A DNA stretch of 5,910 nucleotides from Clostridiaceae bacterium. GTDB taxonomy: Bacteria; Bacillota; Clostridia; Acetivibrionales; DTU013. Location: assembly GCA_012799845.1 (NCBI GenBank), contig JAAZKL010000392.1:1-5910 (forward strand), given 5' to 3'. A program made the position numbers and the translations under genes. The notes below the pieces were generated by a model. The model did no database searches and was not told the origin of the DNA. It saw nothing but the letters and a program-made list of their open reading frames with translations. Position 1 is the stretch's first letter. Each line of letters opens with the position of its first letter. This document shows positions 1-5,910 of the stretch, one piece after another.

Positions 1-1872
1 ATCTCCCTGCAGGCCGGTATATTTGTGCCAGCCGAAGGAAGATCCCGCTTCCACCGCAAGCCTTTTGTCCACGTCCGAAGGGAGCACCGATTCCTTATAT
101 TCGGCGTCCTGTTCCTCGAACAGTTCCCATGAAGGCATACTGACCACGCGGACTGCTATGCCGCGTTCCAGCAGCTGTTTCCCCGCCTCATAGACAAGGT
201 GCACTTCTGATCCGGAAGCCATCAGTATGATTTCGGGCTTTTTCCCTGGATCCAGTATCACGTAAGCTCCCTTAAGCGCGTCTTTGCCGGTCATTTCAAG
301 CTGCGGCAGGTTCTGCCTCGTAAGCACGAGAGCCGTGGGAGCGTCCTTCCTGGACATTGCTGTATACCATCCTGCGGCTGTCTCCTTTGCATCGCACGGA
401 CGGAACACTATGAAGCCAGGGATGCTCCTGAGCGCTGCCAGGTGCTCCACGGGCTGGTGCGTAGGTCCGTCTTCGCCAACGCCGATGCTGTCATGGGTCA
501 TTATATATGTCACAGGCAGCTTCATCAGGGCGGAAAGCCTCATGGACGGCTTCATGTAATCGCTGAATACGAAGAATGTGGCGACATAAGGCGTAAGCCT
601 GCCATGGGCGGCCATACCGTTGGCTATCGCTGCCATGGCGTGCTCACGGACGCCGAAGTGCAGGTTCGCCCCGCTGTGGTCTTCTCTTGAAAAGTCGCCT
701 CTGTTCTTCATGTAAGACTTGTTTGAAGGCGCAAGGTCAGCCGATCCGCCTATCAGGTTCGGGATCCTGGCCACAAGCTTGTTCAGCACGGCGCCGGATG
801 AATTTCTTGTAGCATCGGCCTTTGTGTCATAGCTCCAGAAGTCTTCATCATCAAGAAGCGCATCCGAGAAGTCGTTTTGCTTCCATGCCTCCCATTCCGC
901 AGCAAGCTCCGGATATTCTTTCTTATATGCTTTTATCATTTCGTTCCATTCATTTTCCGCCTTCATGCCGTTGGCGCAGATCTGTTCCAGGTGCGCTTTC
1001 ACTTCGTCCGGCACGTGGAATTCCTCACTGTAATCCCAGCCCAGCGTTTTCTTTGATTCCAGCAGGTTTTCAGCGCCCAGGGGCTCTCCGTGGGCAGACG
1101 CCATACCCTGCCTGGGGCTGCCGTACCCTATCTGCGTCTTGATCTCGATCAGAGAAGGTTTGTCCGTCACTGCCTTTGCGGCTTTGATCGCAGCGTCGAT
1201 GTCTTCGATGTTGGTGCCGTCATCAACTTTCAGAGTGTGCCAGCCGTAGGCCTCGAAACGCTTCCTGACATCTTCGCGGAAAGCGATATCGGTGGAGCCT
1301 TCTATGGTAATGTTGTTGGAGTCATACAGCACTATCAGCTTGCCAAGTCCAAGGGTACCTGCCAGGGATGCCGCCTCGGAGGTCACGCCCTCCATCATGC
1401 AGCCGTCGCCTGCAAGTACGTAAGTGTAGTGGTCAACGACAGAATAACCGGGGCGGTTGAATTTATTTGCCAGGTAAGCCTCTGCCATTGCCATTCCGAC
1501 AGCGTTTGCCATACCCTGGCCAAGAGGCCCCGTGGTTATCTCAACGCCCTTCGTATGCCTGTATTCCGGGTGTCCCGGCGTCAGGCTGTCCAACTGCCTG
1601 AAATTCTTCAGATCGTCGATGGTCAGTCCGTAGCCGAACAGGTGGAGCAGGGAATAGATCAGCATCGAACCATGCCCGGCAGACAGTATGAACCGGTCAC
1701 GGTCGTCCCAGTCGGGATTTGCGGGGTTGTGCTTCAGATTCCTTCCCCAAAGTGTATATGCCATGGGAGCGGCTCCCATCGGAAGGCCGGGATGGCCTGA
1801 GTTGGCCTTCTGGACCGCTTCAGCAGACAGGATCCTTATGGTGTTTACTGTTAAAAGTTCGACTTTGTTCAT
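1..1872 (-). CDS. tkt: Transketolase (3' end outside window)
   Basis: Thiamine-diphosphate enzyme of the non-oxidative pentose phosphate pathway; it moves two-carbon ketol units between ketose and aldose phosphates in the cytoplasm. The frame is open from an ATG at 1872-1870 to the left edge, giving 624 residues; E. coli TktA has about 663, so roughly 40 C-terminal residues are missing. Family landmarks fall almost exactly where expected: GHPG with His27, SAGHGSML with His67, TPGHPE with His101, the ThDP/metal motif GDGCMMEG starting at 155, the catalytic Glu410 in FGVREHAM, and [14 protein letters not shown] from 460 with His472. The three usual parts (ThDP-binding, pyrimidine-binding, start of the C-terminal domain) are in one chain, unlike split archaeal-type transketolases. 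An AGGAGGT ribosome binding site lies 4 bases upstream of the ATG. The thioesterase gene ends 103 bp upstream on the same strand, so co-transcription is possible; I found no convincing promoter in the gap. Identity is secure; the paralogue type is not determinable. Confidence 0.97.
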   Translation of the reverse strand, partial: MNKVELLTVNTIRILSAEAVQKANSGHPGLPMGAAPMAYTLWGRNLKHNPANPDWDDRDRFILSAGHGSMLIYSLLHLFGYGLTIDDLKNFRQLDSLTPGHPEYRHTKGVEITTGPLGQGMANAVGMAMAEAYLANKFNRPGYSVVDHYTYVLAGDGCMMEGVTSEAASLAGTLGLGKLIVLYDSNNITIEGSTDIAFREDVRKRFEAYGWHTLKVDDGTNIEDIDAAIKAAKAVTDKPSLIEIKTQIGYGSPRQGMASAHGEPLGAENLLESKKTLGWDYSEEFHVPDEVKAHLEQICANGMKAENEWNEMIKAYKKEYPELAAEWEAWKQNDFSDALLDDEDFWSYDTKADATRNSSGAVLNKLVARIPNLIGGSADLAPSNKSYMKNRGDFSREDHSGANLHFGVREHAMAAIANGMAAHGRLTPYVATFFVFSDYMKPSMRLSALMKLPVTYIMTHDSIGVGEDGPTHQPVEHLAALRSIPGFIVFRPCDAKETAAGWYTAMSRKDAPTALVLTRQNLPQLEMTGKDALKGAYVILDPGKKPEIILMASGSEVHLVYEAGKQLLERGIAVRVVSMPSWELFEEQDAEYKESVLPSDVDKRLAVEAGSSFGWHKYTGLQGD

Positions 1873-1875
1873 AGT

Positions 1876-1882
1876 TACCTCC
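1876..1882 (-). promoter_or_regulatory. Ribosome binding site of transketolase
   Basis: The minus strand reads AGGAGGT here, 3-4 bases before the ATG at 1872. It fixes that start; no competing in-frame start with a better site lies upstream. Confidence 0.8.
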
Positions 1883-1927
1883 TGACAATTTAGTTTTTTA
1901 TCTTCATCAATACAATAACTGACATTC

Positions 1928-1972
1928 GCCGGCGTGCATCCGGCCGCTTATTTCCCGTGCCTGGCAACAGGC
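1928..1972 (-). other. Two small GC-rich hairpins after the thioesterase gene
   Basis: In the 103 bp gap between thioesterase and transketolase, the minus strand can form GCCTG-TTGC-CAGGC (1972-1959), then GCCGG-ATGCACG-CCGGC (1944-1928). Both are 5 bp stems beginning 3 bases after the thioesterase stop. Neither is followed by a run of T, so they are not standard intrinsic terminators; they may shape the 3' end of the transcript or be chance. Confidence 0.3.
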
Positions 1973-1975
1973 TGC

Positions 1976-2758
1976 TCACTTCCTGGGTTCGATCCGTATC
2001 CTTGCCCTAAAGCAAGGCCTGTTTTCTTTTTCAACGACTCCCTCTATGTAAACGGCGTTTCCGCCTGCCATGACGGCGGTTTCCCCGACATTGCGCGGGA
2101 TCTCGCGGCAGAGCAGCAGCGTATCGCCCGGGAAGGCTTCCTTTATATAATTTACTTCCAAAGTCTTTATCATGTACTGCCTGTGGCTTTCGACAGGGAA
2201 GCAGTCCATGATGTAGTCTATATACCTGGAGTTGTTTATATGGCAGTTGAAATCCACATCACTGTATCCGACCACTTTCCTGTATACCGGTTCGGGATCT
2301 CCGGAAGGCCTGAGCCTCCCCGGCCGCGAATCCAGTGCATGTTCCCCGGTGAACTCCGGGTATTCCATATGGATGTAATCGCTTCTTCTCAGTTCCCTCG
2401 TTTTCACATCGATTATTACCCATGCGGAGACAGCTCTTATTATAACATCCCCGTTTTCATCGGTAACCGTGAAGTCCCTTTCGAACTCCAGCTTCCCGGG
2501 CGGATGCGGCCAAGTCGATACAGTTATGCTTTCATTCAGTCCAGGGATCCTTGTAAATTCCACCCTGATACGGGTCAGCACCCATGCCACGGAGTATTTT
2601 TCATCCAGTGTATCTACCCCGGCACCAAGCCTGTCAGCGGCCTCACTGGCGGTATCCTGAAAGTATTCGAACAGCTTGCTGCACTTCAGGTTTTTCAGGA
2701 AATCTATATCGCTGTATCCGATCGTATATGTACTCCTGTAGACCGCTTCCGTTCCCAA
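1976..2758 (-). CDS. Acyl-ACP thioesterase (FatA/FatB-like), TTG start
   Basis: Hydrolyses acyl-acyl carrier protein to free fatty acid and ACP in the cytoplasm; chain-length preference cannot be read from sequence. The 260-residue product has two hot-dog halves. The first spans about 1-130 (YTIGYSDID near the start, VAWVLTRIRVEF at 58-68, SAWVIIDVKTRELRR at 111-125). The second starts near 160 and carries YSDVDFNCHINNSRYIDY. Asp169, Asn171 and His173, with Glu207 34 residues after the His, match the Asp-x-Asn-x-His...Glu arrangement known from plant FatB. I chose a TTG start at 2758-2756 because a perfect GGAGGT (2770-2765) sits 6 bases before it. The longer in-frame starts (GTG at 2806, ATG at 2791) have no good ribosome binding site and would add up to 16 residues unlike the family N-terminus. 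A candidate promoter lies about 70 bp upstream. Transketolase follows 103 bp downstream. Family assignment is firm; start choice is probable. Confidence 0.92.
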   Translation of the reverse strand: MGTEAVYRSTYTIGYSDIDFLKNLKCSKLFEYFQDTASEAADRLGAGVDTLDEKYSVAWVLTRIRVEFTRIPGLNESITVSTWPHPPGKLEFERDFTVTDENGDVIIRAVSAWVIIDVKTRELRRSDYIHMEYPEFTGEHALDSRPGRLRPSGDPEPVYRKVVGYSDVDFNCHINNSRYIDYIMDCFPVESHRQYMIKTLEVNYIKEAFPGDTLLLCREIPRNVGETAVMAGGNAVYIEGVVEKENRPCFRARIRIEPRK

Positions 2759-2764
2759 AGTCCG

Positions 2765-2770
2765 ACCTCC
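2765..2770 (-). promoter_or_regulatory. Ribosome binding site deciding a TTG start for the thioesterase
   Basis: The minus strand reads GGAGGT followed by the 6-base spacer CGGACT and then TTG. The site lies inside the longer open frame that begins at GTG 2806, so it argues that translation begins at the TTG at 2758. Confidence 0.7.
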
Positions 2771-2830
2771 CGAAGCAATATCTTCATTCATATTGCCAAT
2801 TTGCACCGTTCCGTTGTGCCGTCAAAAAAG

Positions 2831-2859
2831 ATAATAGCACAATGCCTCAATATTTTCCA
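2831..2859 (-). promoter_or_regulatory. Candidate sigma-A promoter of the thioesterase gene
   Basis: On the minus strand, -35 TGGAAA (2859-2854, 4 of 6 matches), a 17-base spacer, then an extended -10 TGC-TATTAT (TATTAT at 2836-2831, 5 of 6). Transcription would begin near 2824, giving a leader of about 65 bases before the TTG start but only about 18 before the alternative GTG. Supported by pattern only. Confidence 0.5.
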
Positions 2860-2929
2860 CACATAACATCAGATCAATATGAAATTTTATAAAGCAATTT
2901 AATTTTCGGTACTTTACTTTCAGAATAAT

Positions 2930-3020
2930 TTGGAGTAAAATAATTTTTATTTGGCAAATCCTACATATCAAGATCCGTACTTTTTCATTCTGAATCTGTC
3001 CGTTGCACATATTACTCCAA
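2930..3020. repeat. Separated 9 bp inverted repeat in the divergent intergenic region
   Basis: TTGGAGTAA (2930-2938) and its exact reverse complement TTACTCCAA (3012-3020) flank about 73 bp. Inside and beside it is a second pair, TTCAGAAT (2919-2926) and ATTCTGAA (2987-2994). The surrounding stretch 2760-3099 holds no gene I can support: it is AT-rich, especially 2860-2990, and contains the promoters of the two divergent genes. The repeats may be operator half-sites or chance in skewed sequence. Confidence 0.3.
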
Positions 3021-3043
3021 GGTATTTTCGTTCGAAACACATT

Positions 3044-3072
3044 TCGGCTTTATGTCACTTTTGTGCCATAAT
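3044..3072 (+). promoter_or_regulatory. Candidate promoter of the ABC ATPase gene
   Basis: An extended -10, TGC-CATAAT (CATAAT at 3067-3072, 5 of 6), is preceded at 17 bases by a weak -35, TCGGCT (3044-3049, 3 of 6). Transcription would start near 3079, giving a short leader of about 21 bases that just includes the ribosome binding site at 3088-3094. The good extended -10 could compensate for the poor -35. Confidence 0.4.
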
Positions 3073-3099
3073 CGCCTGAAAAACGACAGGAGGTATGTC

Positions 3100-4083
3100 A
3101 TGGCGCAAATCGAACTCAGAGAAATATGCAAGACCTTTAAAGTCGCCGAGAGGCCGGAGGGGCGGCTTGCTGTCCTGAGAGGGGCCTTCGTGCGGAAGCA
3201 CAGGATCATCAAAGCTCTTGACAGTGTTTCATTCGACATCGAAGAAGGCGAACTCGTAGGTTACATCGGCCCCAACGGAGCCGGAAAATCCACTACGGTC
3301 AAGATTATGAGCGGTATACTGACGCCGGACAGCGGGACCTGCAGGATCATGGGCCGTATCCCGTGGGTCCAGAGAGTCAGGCACGTCTCGCAGATCGGCG
3401 TCGTTTTCGGCCAGCGGAGCCAGCTTTGGTGGGATGTTCCCGTAAGCGACTCCTTTGATTTGCTGAAGGATATTTACAGCATACCGGCCAATGATTTCAG
3501 GCAGCGTCTCGATGAATTGACAGAGACCCTCGAAATCACTGGATTGCTGAAGACTCCCGTCCGCCAGTTATCGCTGGGGCAGCGCATGCGGTGCGAAATA
3601 GCCGCGGCTCTCCTGCACAGGCCGAAGATACTTTTCCTCGACGAGCCCACTATCGGGCTTGACGCCGTGACAAAGCTGGCGCTGCGTGATTTCCTGAGGA
3701 AAGAGAATAGCGAGCATGGCACGACGATGATACTGACTACCCACGATATGGACGATATCGAGTCGATGTGCAGCCGGGTCATGGTCATTGGACGAGGCAA
3801 AAAGCTCTACGACGGCAGCCTGGAGGAACTGAAGAAGCGGTATTCACCGCTGCGCTGCATCAGGGCGACGCTGGACCGGTACGTCGAAGCTTTTGAAATC
3901 GAAGGAGCGGAGTCGGTCGATGTGAACGCGAATATCTGGTCCGTCTTTTACGATCCGTCGAAAATCGCTTCCTATGAAATGATCAAACGGCTGTCGCAGG
4001 TGCTTCCGATAAAGGACATAACGATACAGGAGCACGATATCGATGAAATCATAGCCCTCATGTACAGGGAGATGTGTATATGA
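3100..4083 (+). CDS. ABC-2 type exporter ATP-binding protein (COG4586-like)
   Basis: Cytoplasmic ATPase that would power an ABC-2 type exporter; the substrate is unknown. The 327-residue protein has Walker A GPNGAGKST (57-65), Q-loop Gln105 in VVFGQRSQLWWD, signature LSLGQ (157-161), Walker B ILFLDEP (177-183), D-loop IGLD (185-188) and H-loop His215 in TTHD. All catalytic elements are intact. The N-terminal extension before the core (RPEGRLAVLRGAFVRKHRIIKALD), the stretch FGQRSQLWWDVPVSDSF and the C-terminal domain ending in an acidic IDEII segment resemble, from memory, the COG4586 ATPases that pair with two ABC-2 permeases (COG4587, COG3694). The ATG at 3100 is chosen because AGGAGGT (3088-3094) lies 5 bases upstream; the longer frame from 3052 has no such site and starts upstream of the predicted transcript. 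The stop overlaps the next start as ATGA, but that next gene is only a stub, so this ATPase has no adjacent membrane partner. Confidence 0.93.
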   Translation: MAQIELREICKTFKVAERPEGRLAVLRGAFVRKHRIIKALDSVSFDIEEGELVGYIGPNGAGKSTTVKIMSGILTPDSGTCRIMGRIPWVQRVRHVSQIGVVFGQRSQLWWDVPVSDSFDLLKDIYSIPANDFRQRLDELTETLEITGLLKTPVRQLSLGQRMRCEIAAALLHRPKILFLDEPTIGLDAVTKLALRDFLRKENSEHGTTMILTTHDMDDIESMCSRVMVIGRGKKLYDGSLEELKKRYSPLRCIRATLDRYVEAFEIEGAESVDVNANIWSVFYDPSKIASYEMIKRLSQVLPIKDITIQEHDIDEIIALMYREMCI

Positions 4084-4145
4084 ATACACTGAAAGCATGT
4101 CTCTCCATCTTCAGGATCAGGCTTGCCGAAGGACTGCAATACCGC

Positions 4146-4154
<9 letters not shown>
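4080..4154 (+). pseudogene. Truncated ABC-2 permease, N-terminal stub of 24 codons
   Basis: An ATG overlaps the ATPase stop (ATGA, 4080-4083), the usual arrangement for translationally coupled exporter genes. The frame gives 24 residues and stops with TGA at 4152-4154. It starts MNTLKACLSIFRIRLAEGLQ and ends YRVI; the segment RLAEGLQYR resembles, from memory, the cytosolic N-terminus just before the first membrane helix of COG4587-type permeases, which are normally about 260 residues. Similarity appears to stop at about codon 22, and only 54 bp remain before the convergent sulfhydrylase gene, so no frameshift could restore a full permease. The simplest reading is a deletion that removed the rest of this gene and any second permease. 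Alternative: a chance short frame after the ATPase. No transmembrane segment remains. Confidence 0.6.
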
Positions 4155-5552
<1,398 letters not shown>

Positions 5553-5554
5553 TC

Positions 5555-5575
5555 ATATACTCGCTCTGAGTACAT
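5555..5575 (-). other. Hairpin in the metY leader
   Basis: The minus-strand transcript can form an 8 bp stem, AUGUACUC-AGAGC-GAGUAUAU (one G-U pair), about midway between the predicted transcription start and the metY ATG. It does not include the ribosome binding site and has no T-run after it, so a role as terminator is unlikely. The rest of the ~125-base leader matches no riboswitch or T-box signature I know. Confidence 0.35.
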
Positions 5576-5622
5576 TCAATGCATTTTTGATCCCTTTTTA
5601 ATTCCGTCATTTCCTATATGTT

Positions 5623-5637
5623 TAGTATATTATACTA
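5623..5637. promoter_or_regulatory. 15 bp palindrome over the metY -10 box (candidate operator)
   Basis: TAGTATA-T-TATACTA is a perfect 7+7 inverted repeat around one central base, and it contains the whole predicted metY -10. A dimeric repressor bound here would block metY transcription. The AT-rich sequence makes chance symmetry easier, and no regulator gene is in the window. Confidence 0.45.
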
Positions 5638-5655
5638 TAAATGGGCAAGTGTCAA
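5629..5655 (-). promoter_or_regulatory. Promoter of metY
   Basis: On the minus strand a perfect -35 TTGACA (5655-5650) and a perfect -10 TATAAT (5634-5629) are separated by 15 bases, two short of the optimum; an alternative -10, TAATAT, at 17 bases matches 4 of 6. The start would lie near 5622, leaving a leader of about 125 bases. The short spacing of two consensus boxes is typical of promoters that depend on a regulator, but this is inference. Confidence 0.65.
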
Positions 5656-5663
5656 CAAAAATT

Positions 5664-5672
5664 TGCTATAAT
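5664..5672 (+). promoter_or_regulatory. Candidate extended -10 promoter of the ThuA-like gene
   Basis: TGC-TATAAT (TATAAT at 5667-5672) is a consensus extended -10; the 17-base-spaced -35 position (GGCAAG, 5644-5649) is poor. The metY -35 lies inside this promoter's spacer, so the two divergent promoters overlap and could not easily be used at the same moment. Transcription would start near 5679, about 30 bases before the ATG. Confidence 0.5.
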
Positions 5673-5708
5673 TTAATACATAACAGGCGAGAGAGAAGGG
5701 AAAATCCA

Positions 5709-5910
5709 ATGGCAACAAAAAAAGCTATCGTTACAGGCAATTATACGAATGTGAAATTCCATCCCCTGGGCGGGGTCGATAAAGAACTCAAAGATATACT
5801 CAGCGATTTTAAAGTCGAGTTCACCGAAAACTATGACAGGTTCAAAATCAATAGCCTCAGCCAATACGACCTTTGCGTTTCGTACACCGAGGACATGCTC
5901 AACGATGAGC
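5709..5910 (+). CDS. ThuA-like domain protein, 5' part only
   Basis: The first 67 codons of a gene cut by the right edge. The ATG at 5709 has a purine-rich ribosome binding site (GAGAAGGG, ending at 5700) 8 bases upstream. The visible part, with KKAIVTGNYTNVKFHPL near the start, then a helix-like VDKELKDIL and a beta-strand-like YDLCVSY at about 53-59, fits the first beta-alpha-beta unit of the ThuA family (trehalose-utilisation-type, a class I glutamine amidotransferase-like fold), whose members are usually 200-250 residues. The biochemical role of this family is poorly defined and the name should not be read as evidence of trehalose use. No signal peptide is seen, so a cytoplasmic protein is expected. 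It is divergent from metY with overlapping promoters. The family call is moderate because only the N-terminal quarter to third is visible. Confidence 0.7.
   Translation, partial: MATKKAIVTGNYTNVKFHPLGGVDKELKDILSDFKVEFTENYDRFKINSLSQYDLCVSYTEDMLNDE

Noticed and set aside
1090..1800. Open frame of 236 codons on the plus strand
   Set aside because: It lies entirely antisense to transketolase, whose motifs are unmistakable; the translation has no recognisable domain and there is no ribosome binding site.
1885..1920. Possible transketolase promoter (TTGTAT, 17 bases, TAAATT on the minus strand)
   Set aside because: The -35 matches only 3 of 6 and transcription would start within the ribosome binding site, leaving no usable leader.
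1934..2866. Open frame of 310 codons on the plus strand
   Set aside because: Antisense to the thioesterase gene, which has intact catalytic residues. The plus-strand translation is Cys/Pro/Phe-rich and unlike any family.
2822..3040. Open frame of 72 codons on the minus strand in the divergent intergenic region
   Set aside because: Composition (Ile, Lys, Leu) reflects AT-rich DNA; GTG start without a ribosome binding site; it covers the promoters of both neighbouring genes.

Overview
This window is ordinary bacterial chromosome of about 5.9 kb. Strong AGGAGGT-type ribosome binding sites, frequent AGG and ATA codons beside GC-rich ones, and the gene families present suggest a Bacillota member, most likely an anaerobic clostridial lineage. 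That assignment is inference; the window contains no rRNA or other taxonomic marker.

Layout from left to right: (1) a transketolase gene on the minus strand, running off the left edge with the last ~40 codons missing; (2) upstream of it on the same strand, a bacterial acyl-ACP thioesterase, probably starting at a TTG codon; (3) an AT-rich divergent intergenic region of about 340 bp with candidate promoters in both directions; (4) on the plus strand, an intact ATP-binding subunit of an ABC-2 type exporter, followed in ATGA overlap by only 24 codons of what looks like its permease partner; (5) a 54 bp convergent gap with small palindromes; (6) an O-acetylhomoserine sulfhydrylase (MetY-type) gene on the minus strand; (7) a second divergent intergenic region of 210 bp with a strong promoter for the sulfhydrylase, a 15 bp palindrome over its -10 box, and a candidate promoter for the next gene; (8) the 5' end of a ThuA-like protein gene on the plus strand, cut by the right edge.

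The genes do not form one pathway. Transketolase belongs to the non-oxidative pentose phosphate pathway, the thioesterase releases fatty acids from acyl carrier protein, MetY makes homocysteine from O-acetylhomoserine and sulfide, and the ThuA-like protein has no firm role. I see no mobile element, CRISPR array, tRNA or recognisable riboswitch, and no strong case for a new system. The most notable point is the beheaded ABC exporter operon: a well-preserved ATPase next to a permease stub, with the membrane genes apparently deleted. Second is the regulatory region of metY, with its palindrome and a possible overlapping upstream reading frame rich in Cys codons.
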